From contig NZ_OY762268.1 of the NCBI RefSeq assembly GCF_963665245.1, positions 806,001-870,000 of the forward strand: DNA of 64,000 nt, in the 5' to 3' direction. This stretch comes from an uncultured Paludibaculum sp. Lineage in GTDB: Bacteria; Acidobacteriota; Terriglobia; Bryobacterales; Bryobacteraceae. A program made the translations under genes and the position numbers. This document shows positions 36,705 to 46,022 of this stretch, piece by piece. A model generated the notes under the pieces. It ran no database searches and had not been told where the DNA came from. It saw nothing but the letters and a program-made list of their open reading frames with translations. Position 1 is the first letter of the stretch. The number at the start of each line of letters is the position of its first letter.

Positions 36705-39431
36705 TTACTTCTCAATCCTCACGTCCTTGACGTTGTTCTCCGTCTCCACATCGATCAGCAGGTTCTCCGGATCGAGGCCGGCACGCGTGGGCTTGCGCGG
36801 CGCCGTCACCGTGATGGTCTGCGGACCGGAGCGGATACGGTGCGTCTCCACGTAAGGCTCGCCCGCCCCAAACACTCCGACTTCCACCCAGTCATCCATC
36901 GGCACCTCCGTCTCGATGCCCGCTTCGTCGACCACCACCTTGCGGGCCCGTACGTCGAGCTTCACCTGCCAGGCGCCTGCTGCTGTCTGCTTCGCCGTGG
37001 CTCGTTCCGTCGCGAGCGCCCAGAACGTGTTCTTCTCGAAAAGGTCGCGTAGCAGGGATTGGTAGGAATCCGGCGTCACCGCTTGAAGCTCCCGATAGAG
37101 ATCCAGTGAGGTGGGCAGGGGCGGCACTCCGGAACCATGCTTCTTGAGCAGGCTCCGCAGTGCGTCATCGACCCGGTCCTTGCCGATGTACTGGCGCATC
37201 GCATACAGCGCGAAGGGACCCTGGCGCGCGCGGGAGAACGAGTCGGTGGCGCGAAGCAATGGCGGTGCCGCGCGGGCGCGTGACGGACGAAATCCTTGCC
37301 GCATGGAGAGCACGTATCGGCGCAGATGCTCGGACCCGAGAGCCTCTTCGACCACCCGCATCGCGGAATATGTTTCCAGACTTACGTCTAGTAGCCCCGC
37401 TCCCTCGACGTCCGCGGGCACAACCTGCATGCCCCACCACCCGCGCGCGACCCCGTGGGCGACGACTGCAAACACGACATCCAGGTCCTGCGGACCGTTG
37501 CCTGGATTCAGGAGGGCGAATCCTTCGCCGTATTCCACCGTCGCGGCTTCCGTTGCTACGCCCATGCCACGGACAGGATTCTCGATCAGCCTGATGTAGC
37601 TGTATGGGTAGGGACCAAAGTGCCTGGTGTAGTGATCGAGCGAGGCGCGCACGCTCGCCACCATGCGTGCCAGATTCGCGGCATGCCCGGGGTGATGGAA
37701 GACCTGAATCGCGACGGCCTGCCCCGTGTCCGCTGGCGCTTTCCACTGTTCTTCGCGCAGCGCGTAACGGGCGGAGGACACACCAAAGTGGTTGTTGATG
37801 GGTACATCCGTGACGTAGTGGAAATAGCGTCGCCCGCCTTCCGTCCACGTGCGGCGGAGCACTCCCGGCGCAACCGCGACCTGATCCCCGCTCGTCCCCA
37901 CGATCGCCTCGAAGGTGATCGGGTCGCCACCGACTCGGACCAGGCGCGCCCCGGCGTCGTCGAGCGATGGAACGGCGGGCCGCCGGGCCAGTCCGTACTG
38001 CCTTCGGGCGGTCACACTATTCAGCTCGCGATTCCGCTGATAGCCGACGGCGGGCAACAGATCCAGGTTCGTGAAGCTGGTACCGTTCGCGAGTATCAAG
38101 GTGTCGGCTCCATCGTTGCGGAAGCCATGCGCCGCGACATTCACCTTGAAGCTGAGATGCAGCGAGTCGCCGGGTTGGAGCGGCTTCTCCAAACGATAAA
38201 TGCGGTACCCGAGGTCGTCATCCACGAGCACGGCCGACGCTGGCCGGTCCACGGACACAGCGCCGGCTTCGGCCCAGGGGACGGTGGTCACATGGATGGA
38301 GTCGATCGCGGCGGGGCTGGTGTTGGCGAGGCCGTAGGAGCCGCGGATCTCCATCTCTCGCTTGTTCGGATAGATCTCGACGCGAAGGCTAATACCCGTC
38401 AGCTTCGGCTGCGCGAGGCCTGCGTATTTTCCGTAACGCCGCTCGTACTCAGCGGCCCGCTCGACCCTCTTCGAAACCGAGACGTACTCATGCAGCACGT
38501 TGGTGTTGTAGAAGATGAAACCACCCAGCGTCACGACAAGGGCCACCGCTGTCGCGGCAACGCCGGCGGTCGCGCGTGTGCAACGGCGGCGCGCCAGTTG
38601 CAGCCGCGACGATAAACTACGCTCGGCGCCGCGTGCCCACAGTAGCTTCCCCGCAACAGCCAGAAGCACGGCCCACGCCACCCAGTAAAGCTTGAACCAG
38701 AGCCACGGCCCGAAGGACGAGCCGAAGCCGCGGATGTCCGAGTAGGTCCACCTCGGACCGGATCCATAAATGAGCAGATGGTGCTCCAGCCCGATGTTGG
38801 ACGGGAAGACGATGACCCCGTATGCGAGCAGCGACACGAGGTAGCCGAGCTGCTTCTGATTCACCGCCGCGTGCACCACGAAGACAAGCAGCGCAAAGAG
38901 GATGTAGTCGATGAGTTGAAGTCCGAAGAGGACCCGCAGGTAGAGCCCGATCTCGAGATCGAAGTAACCCATCCGCATCTGACCGAGCATTCCAGTCATC
39001 GCCACCAGGGCCAACAACGCGACGAGCGTGAGAGTGAGTCCCAGGAACTTGCCCAGGAAGAGGACCCACTCGGGCACCGGGGTGGCGTCGGCAATCTCGC
39101 TCAGCCCGGCGTCTCGTTCCCGCCAGATCAACTCACCTGCGTAGAACACGATGAGCAGCGGGATCAGGACCCAGGGCAGGCGTGGGTTGTCGGCAACTGG
39201 GGCGGCCAGAAGGGTCAGGATGGGCGCGGTTCTGGGGAGCACGGGAATTCCCCTGAGGGCCGTGAGCACAGGCATCAATAGAACCACTAGCATCGCAACC
39301 GCTAGAGCTACGAGAGCGGCGGCACTTTTCGCGATCGTCGCGAACGAAGTCGCTGCGATGGCCCACGTCTGCCGCCCGTGGGTGGCGAAGCCGAACCTCC
39401 GCTGGATCTGAGGAATTGACATCCTGCGCAT
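36705..39431 (-). CDS. ABC-2 permease fused to inactive M1-peptidase-like domain
   Basis: 908 residues from the ATG overlapping the previous stop by one base (a GTG one codon earlier is possible). The N-terminal third has about seven hydrophobic segments (around 30-310) like ABC-2 permeases. The rest is an M1 aminopeptidase-like domain recognisable by PYSYIRLIENP, VEYGEGFALLNPGN, VVAHGVARGWWG and VPADVEGAG. The HExxH zinc motif is HGVAR here (residues 659-663): the catalytic Glu is Gly and the second His is Arg. The third-ligand region reads LLDVSLETYS with no Glu at the expected place. It therefore cannot bind zinc normally and is probably a pseudopeptidase that binds peptides or couples to transport. 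Confidence 0.88.
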   Translation of the reverse strand: MRRMSIPQIQRRFGFATHGRQTWAIAATSFATIAKSAAALVALAVAMLVVLLMPVLTALRGIPVLPRTAPILTLLAAPVADNPRLPWVLIPLLIVFYAGELIWRERDAGLSEIADATPVPEWVLFLGKFLGLTLTLVALLALVAMTGMLGQMRMGYFDLEIGLYLRVLFGLQLIDYILFALLVFVVHAAVNQKQLGYLVSLLAYGVIVFPSNIGLEHHLLIYGSGPRWTYSDIRGFGSSFGPWLWFKLYWVAWAVLLAVAGKLLWARGAERSLSSRLQLARRRCTRATAGVAATAVALVVTLGGFIFYNTNVLHEYVSVSKRVERAAEYERRYGKYAGLAQPKLTGISLRVEIYPNKREMEIRGSYGLANTSPAAIDSIHVTTVPWAEAGAVSVDRPASAVLVDDDLGYRIYRLEKPLQPGDSLHLSFKVNVAAHGFRNDGADTLILANGTSFTNLDLLPAVGYQRNRELNSVTARRQYGLARRPAVPSLDDAGARLVRVGGDPITFEAIVGTSGDQVAVAPGVLRRTWTEGGRRYFHYVTDVPINNHFGVSSARYALREEQWKAPADTGQAVAIQVFHHPGHAANLARMVASVRASLDHYTRHFGPYPYSYIRLIENPVRGMGVATEAATVEYGEGFALLNPGNGPQDLDVVFAVVAHGVARGWWGMQVVPADVEGAGLLDVSLETYSAMRVVEEALGSEHLRRYVLSMRQGFRPSRARAAPPLLRATDSFSRARQGPFALYAMRQYIGKDRVDDALRSLLKKHGSGVPPLPTSLDLYRELQAVTPDSYQSLLRDLFEKNTFWALATERATAKQTAAGAWQVKLDVRARKVVVDEAGIETEVPMDDWVEVGVFGAGEPYVETHRIRSGPQTITVTAPRKPTRAGLDPENLLIDVETENNVKDVRIEK

Positions 39432-40228
39432 CACCCTGCGCGTTGATCAAGGCGAATACGGGCATGGGTGAATGCGAGTATGGCCAAAGAGATGCAGATC
39501 CATAGGGCTCGATTCGCGAGGACCGAGCTTTCCAGTCCGATGAGAACGGTCTTCATCTCGAGCGGCGTCATCGTGGCCTCCATGATGACAAGGACGTTGA
39601 GGCGGCATGTGGGATCGAGCAACTGGCCGAGAGCCGGCATTTGAAGAACGTTGACAATCACGGCAGCCGCGGAGCCACAAACGACGAAGATAAGTACGGT
39701 ACCGAGGTAGCTGAAGACGGGTCGGCGTTTCAGCGCTGCCACCGAGAACTGGACCGCCGTGAAGGTGAAGGCAGTGGGCAACGCAAGAACACCGTAGGAA
39801 CTGAGGAGTATGGCCGGGCGAAGCGGACCGACAAACGCGTGCTCCCTGCCGGGCAAGTACAGGGCGGCCAGGGTACCTAGTGGCACGGCGAGCAAGATTA
39901 GCGCATTGAGGAGAAACGCCGCGATAAATCGCCCACCAAGGTAGTCGGTCTTGCGGATGGGAGCGGTGTAGATGAGGGGATGCATCCGCATCTGCACGTC
40001 CCGCGCCGCGGCGCTGCCGGCCACGGCAGGAGCCATCAGAACCCAAAGCAGGCAGGTGAGGATAGTTTCCTGGGCATTGCCGTACGGGGAGAGGACGTTG
40101 GAGCCTCCGTCGCCGGCGGTCCTATTGAACTGAAGAGCGACGATAAACAGGATCGCGAAATAGAACCACGTGCGGACGCGGCGCGCCTGGTACACGAACT
40201 CAAAGCGAAAAATTTCCCGGAGCTTCAC
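39431..40228 (-). CDS. ABC-2 type transporter permease
   Basis: 265 residues with about six hydrophobic segments (around 20-35, 55-75, 105-125, 135-160, 175-200 and 240-255) and a basic amphipathic start (MKLREIFRFEFVYQARRVRTW) typical of ABC-2 membrane subunits. It overlaps both neighbours by 1-4 bases: the ATPase gene upstream and the permease/M1 fusion downstream. The three genes form one operon encoding a transporter of unknown substrate. Confidence 0.88.
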   Translation of the reverse strand: MKLREIFRFEFVYQARRVRTWFYFAILFIVALQFNRTAGDGGSNVLSPYGNAQETILTCLLWVLMAPAVAGSAAARDVQMRMHPLIYTAPIRKTDYLGGRFIAAFLLNALILLAVPLGTLAALYLPGREHAFVGPLRPAILLSSYGVLALPTAFTFTAVQFSVAALKRRPVFSYLGTVLIFVVCGSAAAVIVNVLQMPALGQLLDPTCRLNVLVIMEATMTPLEMKTVLIGLESSVLANRALWICISLAILAFTHARIRLDQRAG

Positions 40229-41136
40229 GGTCTTCCTTCCGGCGCCTGCTGCTCACGCCGCCGGCCGATGCGTCCTGCCACGGCGCTAAAGTAGACATCT
40301 TCGAGGTCTGGCTTGACGAGCTCAAAGCCGGGCCCCGGAGCCGAATCGGAGTAGACGTGGGCGACGGTGCGTCCCGCGTAGAGCTTCGTCGAGATCACCG
40401 CGTGCTCTCGTTCCAGATCATGGTGAGCGTCCCTCGCAATCTCGCAGCTCCAGATCCGGCCGTGAAGCTCGTCAATCGCCCGCTGTGGTTCGGCCTCAAG
40501 CAGAATCTCCCCTTTGTCGATGATGGCCATTCTGGTGCACAGCTCACTCACATCCTCGACAATGTGCGTGGAAAGAAGGACAACGCTGTTCTCGCCCAGC
40601 TCGCTCAACAGGTTCAGGAATCGCACGCGCTCGGTCGGGTCGAGGCCGGCCGTCGGCTCATCCACGATCATCAGCTTCGGATGGCCCAGAAGCGCCACGG
40701 CCACGCCAAACCGCTGCCGCATACCTCCGGAATAGCCACCCAGTTTCTGTTTGCGGACGTCCCAGAGATTCGTTTGCCGGAGCAGTGCCTCCACCACTTC
40801 CTTGCGCGCTCGACGCCCGGCAATGCCCTTGAGGATGGCGAAGTGTTCGAGCAGGTCCTCGGCGTTCACCTTCGGATAAACGCCAAACTCCTGCGGCAGG
40901 TAACCAAGCGTCTGGCGCACTTCATCCTTCTGATTCAGCACGTCTATCTCGCCGAGCGTCACGCTGCCGCTGTCCGCTTCCTGCAAGGTGGCCAGGATGC
41001 GCATCAGCGTGGACTTGCCGGCGCCGTTGGGGCCCAGCAAGCCATACATCCCCTTGGGAATCGTGAGGGTCACGTCCTTCAGCGCTTGCACACCATTGGG
41101 ATAGGTCTTCGATATACCACGGATCTGCAATGTCAT
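40225..41136 (-). CDS. ABC transporter ATP-binding protein
   Basis: 303 residues from the ATG at 41136 (MTLQIRGISKTY); upstream codons in frame lack family similarity. Walker A GLLGPNGAGKST (about 33-44), Q-loop YLPQEFGVYP, signature GGYSGGMRQRFG, Walker B LMIVDEPTAGLDP and the switch His in LLSTHIVEDV are all present. It resembles the ATPases of ABC-2 exporters. Its stop overlaps the permease start (ATGA), so this is the first gene of the operon. Confidence 0.93.
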   Translation of the reverse strand: MTLQIRGISKTYPNGVQALKDVTLTIPKGMYGLLGPNGAGKSTLMRILATLQEADSGSVTLGEIDVLNQKDEVRQTLGYLPQEFGVYPKVNAEDLLEHFAILKGIAGRRARKEVVEALLRQTNLWDVRKQKLGGYSGGMRQRFGVAVALLGHPKLMIVDEPTAGLDPTERVRFLNLLSELGENSVVLLSTHIVEDVSELCTRMAIIDKGEILLEAEPQRAIDELHGRIWSCEIARDAHHDLEREHAVISTKLYAGRTVAHVYSDSAPGPGFELVKPDLEDVYFSAVAGRIGRRREQQAPEGRP

Positions 41137-41638
41137 AGCTTTCTCCGGCGGCCTCGAAACTTCCGTCACAAGCCTTGCCGTTCCTGTCGATCTTGAACGG
41201 CAAGCCGGATTCCGCCATTTTCGTTGGGAGGGGTAAGAGGCCCCTGCCAACTACCTCGATTGTTTTCACCTGTAGCTACCAAGGAAGCGCTGCCAACAAC
41301 AGGAACTGCGCCGTGAGATCTTCCTGATGATGTCAACACTTAAAGTACTTTACTGTACGAAGCGCATGCCGTCAACAACTGTTTGCTGCAGCGCATTGGA
41401 GTGCCCGTTGCTTTCAAAACGCGCCGCTCTCAGAGAGATGGATTTCCGGCGCGGTTCCGCCATAGCTACTGACCAACGGCGGAGCGTCTGCGAATCCACT
41501 TGACGGCGTCTTGCCGACAATGCCCCGCCCGGGCCGCCACCACCGTCGGCAGCCCCTTCGCCGGACGGCCCTCCACGTCGACGCGACCACAGCATGGCCA
41601 CGTCACGGAAGAGTCCGCCCGTTCATCACCACGCCGAA
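41137..41638. other. Intergenic region with the ABC operon promoter
   Basis: 502 bases between the ABC operon start and the 3' end of ilvD (both minus). No supported gene. An AT-rich patch with GTAC-TTTACT-GTAC (about 41345-41358) could be part of a regulatory site for the ABC operon. A terminator for ilvD is not seen. Confidence 0.35.
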
Positions 41639-43498
41639 CTATCGGCCACGCCGCGCAAGGCCGCTCACATCGCGCACTGCTCCGCGTGCGGCGCTGGTCG
41701 TCAGCGCGGCATAGGCCTGCAGGGCAGCAGACACGGTGCGTTGCCGCGCTACGGGCTTCCACGCATCCAGCCCCCTCGATTCCATGGCGGCCCGGCGGCG
41801 GTTCAGTTCCGCCTCGTCGACGGCCAGACGAATCGACCGCTGGGGAATATCGATCTCTATCCGGTCGTTCTCCTCCACCAGAGCCAGCACGCCGCCCTCC
41901 GCCGATTCCGGCGAGACGTGTCCGATCGACAGACCCGAAGTCCCGCCAGAGAAACGGCCGTCTGTAATCAGCGCGCATTTCTTTCCCAGGCCCTTCGACT
42001 TCAGGTAGCTCGTCGGGTACAGCATTTCCTGCATGCCCGGCCCGCCCCGTGGGCCTTCATACCGGATCACGACCACGTCGCCGGCCCCAACCCGGTCCCC
42101 GAGAATGCCCTCCACTGCGTCATCCTGGCTCTCGAAGATGCGCGCGGGGCCCGAAAACACCAGGTTGGACGAATCCACTCCGGCCGTCTTCACGATACAG
42201 CCGTCCTCGGCCAGGTTGCCGTACAGTACGGCCAACCCGCCATCTTGGCTGAATGCGTGTTCGACATCGCGTACGGCTCCCTGTTCGCGATCCAGGTCCA
42301 GGTGGTCGTAGCGCGCTTCCTGGCTGAACGGGCGCGTGGTGCGGACACCACCGGGCGCCGCGCGGTAGAACCGCTCCACCTCCGCGTCCTGGCTTCGGCG
42401 CACGTCCCAGCCCTCGATGGCGTCGCCCAGCGTGGGCGCATGAACCGTATAAGCACTACGTTGAATCAGTCCGCGCCGGTCGAGTTCCCCGAGAATGCCG
42501 AGAATGCCGCCGGCGCGATGCACGTCCTCCACATGAACCTTCGCCGACGACGGAGCCACCTTGCACAGATGGGGCACGCGGCGCGACAACCGGTCGATAT
42601 CCGCCATCGTGAACGGCACGCCCGCTTCCTGGGCCGCGGCCAGCAGGTGCAGCACCGTATTGGTCGAGCCGCCCATCGCGATGTCGAGAGTCATGGCGTT
42701 CTCGAATGCCGCCATCGTGACGATCTCGCGTGGCAGCACGGAATGGTCTTCCCGCTCGTAAAAGCGCCGTGCCAGTTCCACAATCGTGCCACCCGCCTGA
42801 CGGAATAGCCTCTCACGGTCCGCATGGGTGGCGACGAGCGTCCCATTCCCCGGCAGCGCCAGGCCGAGCGACTCCATCAGGCAGTTCATCGAATTCGCGG
42901 TGAACATCCCCGAGCACGACCCGCACGTCGGACACGCCGAGCGCTCCATCTCCATCGTTGCGTCGTCGCTGACCGCCGGGTCGGCAGCGGCCACCATCGC
43001 GTCGATCAGATCGATGGACCGTACGATGTCACCCTGACGCACCTTCCCTGCCTCCATGGGCCCACCCGAAACGAAGATCGACGGGATATTCAGCCGCAGC
43101 GAGGCCATCAGCATCCCAGGCGTAATCTTGTCGCAATTGGAAATGCAGACCAGCGCGTCGGCGCAATGGGCGTTAGCCATGTACTCGACGCTGTCGGCGA
43201 TCAGTTCCCGGGACGGAAGGCTGTACAGCATTCCGCTATGGCCCATGGCGATGCCATCGTCGACGGCGATGGTGTTGAACTCTTTCGCGACACCGCCGGC
43301 ACGTTCGATCTCGCCGGCAACCAGAAGCCCGAGGTCCCTGAGGTGAACGTGTCCCGGAACAAACTCAGTGAAGGAATTCGCGATGGCAATAATCGGCTTT
43401 CCGAAATCGTCGTCCTTCATTCCGGTTGCGCGCCAGAGGCTGCGCGCTCCGGCCATATTGCGGCCGTGCGTGGTGGTTCGTGAACGATAAGCAGGCAT
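41639..43498 (-). CDS. ilvD: Dihydroxy-acid dehydratase
   Basis: 619 residues from the ATG at 43498, preceded by GGAAGAG; E. coli IlvD is 616. Fe-S/substrate motifs: CISNCDKITPGM (about 122-133) and CPTCGSCSGMFTANSMNC (about 195-212), DIAMGGSTNTVLHL, and the C-terminal TDGRFSGGTSGLSIGHVSPE. It converts dihydroxy-acids to 2-keto-acids in isoleucine and valine synthesis (cytoplasm). It stands alone here with no other ilv genes. Confidence 0.96.
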   Translation of the reverse strand: MPAYRSRTTTHGRNMAGARSLWRATGMKDDDFGKPIIAIANSFTEFVPGHVHLRDLGLLVAGEIERAGGVAKEFNTIAVDDGIAMGHSGMLYSLPSRELIADSVEYMANAHCADALVCISNCDKITPGMLMASLRLNIPSIFVSGGPMEAGKVRQGDIVRSIDLIDAMVAAADPAVSDDATMEMERSACPTCGSCSGMFTANSMNCLMESLGLALPGNGTLVATHADRERLFRQAGGTIVELARRFYEREDHSVLPREIVTMAAFENAMTLDIAMGGSTNTVLHLLAAAQEAGVPFTMADIDRLSRRVPHLCKVAPSSAKVHVEDVHRAGGILGILGELDRRGLIQRSAYTVHAPTLGDAIEGWDVRRSQDAEVERFYRAAPGGVRTTRPFSQEARYDHLDLDREQGAVRDVEHAFSQDGGLAVLYGNLAEDGCIVKTAGVDSSNLVFSGPARIFESQDDAVEGILGDRVGAGDVVVIRYEGPRGGPGMQEMLYPTSYLKSKGLGKKCALITDGRFSGGTSGLSIGHVSPESAEGGVLALVEENDRIEIDIPQRSIRLAVDEAELNRRRAAMESRGLDAWKPVARQRTVSAALQAYAALTTSAARGAVRDVSGLARRGR

Positions 43499-43642
43499 TC
43501 TCTTCCACTGTACGCGCTCAGGTACGCCTCGGGCTAGACGGGCCTGAAGTCGTGGCCGCCCATCACCATGGCAGCGGAACGGGCCGCGCCAAGCGTCGGG
43601 ACCCAAGACTCGGAGACTACAGGCTGATCCACTTACGCGGTG

Positions 43643-44677
43643 CTACCTGACATCCGGTTGGAAAAACCAATCCCGAACATCTTCGAACATCTCCCTCCAC
43701 CCATCCCGATTCGGCTGGTCGGCGATGCCGAAGCCGTGGTCTGCGCCCTCCACCAACCGCGCCGTCACCTGCTTGCCGTGCCCAAGCAGGGTCGCGAACA
43801 GCGCATCGAACCCTGGTACCCGCTTACCCTTCATATCTGCGGTTCCCTGCGCGATGAAGATCTGGGCTTTGGTCTTCAACAGCTCTTCCAATGTTGACGA
43901 ACTCCAAAAGGTGGACCATCTTCGGTAGGGGTGCCCTAGGTAGAATTTGTCTGGGTTGTCGGGATCGGACTGGATATCTGCTACGTCGGCGAGCAGTCTG
44001 GCGACCTGCAGTTTTGGGTCTGACGGCAGATCCTTGTAGTAGAGACCGAGATGGCCGGCGCGCGCCAGCTCCAAAAAGTCGAACAGCAGCGGCGGCCCTC
44101 CACCCGCCAATGATGCGACGTGAGTCACAAAGACATTCTCCGCCGCCACGCGAGCAGCTACGACGCCCCCCTCCGAGTGCCCGATTACGAGGCACCTCCC
44201 CCGATTCGCAAACGGCAGCCGCCGCGTCGCTCGCAAGGCAGCCGACACCGCTTCGGACCAGCGCTCCAGCGTATGCTCCCGCCGAAATACCGGGGAGCCT
44301 TGCGTCGCCAGCCCTCGATCGGGATGTTCCTCTAGAAACGCGACTCCCGGTTTCTCGACGATGAGAAGGTGCGCCTTTCCGCCGAACACTTCCCTGTCGA
44401 TCCGGTGGGCATCTAGGATCCTTCCTTCACGTTGAACGAAATTGGAGTATGCGCCCGATCCCAGGATGGAGACGACAATAGGCAACGGTTCATCTTGATC
44501 TCCACTGATGTAGAAGGCGATCCTTCTGTTAAATCGGTCGAACGTATAATAGCGTGCGTACGGGATACCCTCGGGTGATTGCGGGTCCTTAACAGCTTCG
44601 TAAATGCCCTGGGCGCCAATTGGGGCCAGCAAAACGGCAGCCAACAAGATAAAACGACATACCCTGCAAGCGAACAT
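43643..44677 (-). CDS. Exported alpha/beta hydrolase
   Basis: 344 residues from the ATG at 44677, which gives a signal peptide (MFACRVCRFILLAAVLLAPIGAQ). The nucleophile elbow is GHSEGG (Ser between two Gly-type residues), the acid is likely in IFIAQGTADMKG, and the His in VEGADHGFGI. Length and motifs fit a serine hydrolase of the dienelactone-hydrolase/lipase-like fold. Substrate unknown. It lies between ilvD and the NTR-like exported protein, all on the minus strand with gaps of 144 and 40 bp. Confidence 0.82.
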   Translation of the reverse strand: MFACRVCRFILLAAVLLAPIGAQGIYEAVKDPQSPEGIPYARYYTFDRFNRRIAFYISGDQDEPLPIVVSILGSGAYSNFVQREGRILDAHRIDREVFGGKAHLLIVEKPGVAFLEEHPDRGLATQGSPVFRREHTLERWSEAVSAALRATRRLPFANRGRCLVIGHSEGGVVAARVAAENVFVTHVASLAGGGPPLLFDFLELARAGHLGLYYKDLPSDPKLQVARLLADVADIQSDPDNPDKFYLGHPYRRWSTFWSSSTLEELLKTKAQIFIAQGTADMKGKRVPGFDALFATLLGHGKQVTARLVEGADHGFGIADQPNRDGWREMFEDVRDWFFQPDVR

Positions 44678-44717
44678 AGAAAATGAGTACCACACAGCGA
44701 AGGTAGCCACCCACGCC

Positions 44718-45812
44718 CTAAAGAATGGGGAACCGCAAGCCATCCACGTGCGCACCCTCGCCGACCTCGATCACAGCCGCGGCGCTCTCTACTGTTGTGC
44801 CGGGGTAGTAAACCTGAGGCCCCGAGGCTCGGCCTCCTTCGAACGGAAGAAACCTAAGCCGGTAGCGCCCCGGCGGCAGCCTCACGATCTCGAAGGCGCC
44901 ATCTTTCACTTCGCCTCCATACGGTCCGGCCGGCACTGTCTCCGGACCTGTGTACGCAGCGGTAATCACCCCGGATACCGGTTGACCATCACGGCCAAGA
45001 ACCGTTCCGCGAATCACCCCATCCCAAAAGACTTCGAAATTCATCGCACAGGAAACGCCCGGGCTCGCACCAGCGTGTTCCGCACGCCCGCCCCACAACA
45101 CCCGGCGTCCAGGAGGCGCCGCCACGCTCAACTGATACCGGCCGGCAGGCAATCCTCGGAATCCATATAACCCGTTGTCGGCGGTCTGGGTGTGATACTC
45201 CGCGCTGTCGGATCGAGCCGTCACGGTCAGTCCCGCCATGGCCTCCACCTGCTCCCATCCGCTTTGGTCCCAGCGAAGCGGGTGTGTGCCCACGAACCCA
45301 TACAGGTCCGGCAGAGCGGTCCCGTCGCGGAGAGCGCGTAGCTGCTCAATCCGCGCGATCGCCATCTTCGCGGGCTGAGTCGCGGAGCAGATCGTGACAG
45401 TCATTGCTTTCTGGTGTTCATGCGCAAAGACCAGGTATTCGTGACCCACTTCAAACGGATACCCGCACGCTGACGTCCCCACTTCGGTGCGGACGACCAG
45501 CAAATCACCCGCGGAGCCGCGGAACCGTTCGGACACCCGCAAGGTGACCTTCACGCGCCCCCAGGGCTCCGGGGGCGGCACGGCTCCGGCCGACCACGAT
45601 CCGTTTCGCAGGGCTCCTATGGTGGGCCCCGGCGGCACAACTGGGCGCGGCGTGGGGGGCTCCTCCCTGGAAACCACTGTGGCCCGGACGATGATATCGG
45701 CCGTCGGTACCTGGCAACTGTTGGTGCTGGGACCGCCCACGCAACTGCAGGCGAGCGCGGGCGCTGCCAACAAGGAAAATGCCGCTGGGATAAAGCCAAT
45801 TCGGGACCGCAT
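44718..45812 (-). CDS. Exported protein with N-terminal Cys-rich (NTR/TIMP-like) and regulatory-like domains
   Basis: 364 residues from the ATG at 45812; an ATG at 45836 would add 8 residues. I prefer the inner start because it gives a clean signal peptide ending APALA-CSC and leaves the palindrome at 45826 outside the gene. Mature protein starts CSCVGGPSTNSC, a cysteine pattern of NTR/TIMP-like domains; then SERFRGSAGDLLVVRTEVGTSACGYPFEVGHEYLVF. The C-terminal half is made of carboxypeptidase-regulatory-like modules (NGLYGFRGLPAGRYQLSV, GAFEIVRLPPGRYRLRF). Function unknown. Confidence 0.75.
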   Translation of the reverse strand: MRSRIGFIPAAFSLLAAPALACSCVGGPSTNSCQVPTADIIVRATVVSREEPPTPRPVVPPGPTIGALRNGSWSAGAVPPPEPWGRVKVTLRVSERFRGSAGDLLVVRTEVGTSACGYPFEVGHEYLVFAHEHQKAMTVTICSATQPAKMAIARIEQLRALRDGTALPDLYGFVGTHPLRWDQSGWEQVEAMAGLTVTARSDSAEYHTQTADNGLYGFRGLPAGRYQLSVAAPPGRRVLWGGRAEHAGASPGVSCAMNFEVFWDGVIRGTVLGRDGQPVSGVITAAYTGPETVPAGPYGGEVKDGAFEIVRLPPGRYRLRFLPFEGGRASGPQVYYPGTTVESAAAVIEVGEGAHVDGLRFPIL

Positions 45813-45825
45813 AGCTATGGCAAAT

Positions 45826-45847
45826 CTATCACGCATAACCGTGATAG
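45826..45847. promoter_or_regulatory. Perfect 8-bp inverted repeat at the start of the NTR-like gene
   Basis: CTATCACG-CATAAC-CGTGATAG, both arms perfect, 6-base centre containing the alternative ATG at 45836. It has the size and symmetry of a dimeric repressor operator and lies 13 bp upstream of the preferred start at 45812. Confidence 0.55.
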
Positions 45848-46022
45848 ACGATGTGCCGACGGCCGGATCTCCGGCAACATCGCGTGAATTTACATTGCAA
45901 TTGTATTTCGGTGTTTGACTTCGCTGCGACCGCCGCGGATCTCCTGCGTTGCCCGGAACGCGGGCTTGCCTGCACTCGAGTTGGTTTGAAGATTCCGAGG
46001 AGAATCCCAGCGTTCCGTAGCG

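Noticed and set aside
41345..41358. GTAC-N6-GTAC as a BlaI/CopY-type operator
   Set aside because: Arms are only four bases and no matching regulator is nearby; too weak to list as a site.
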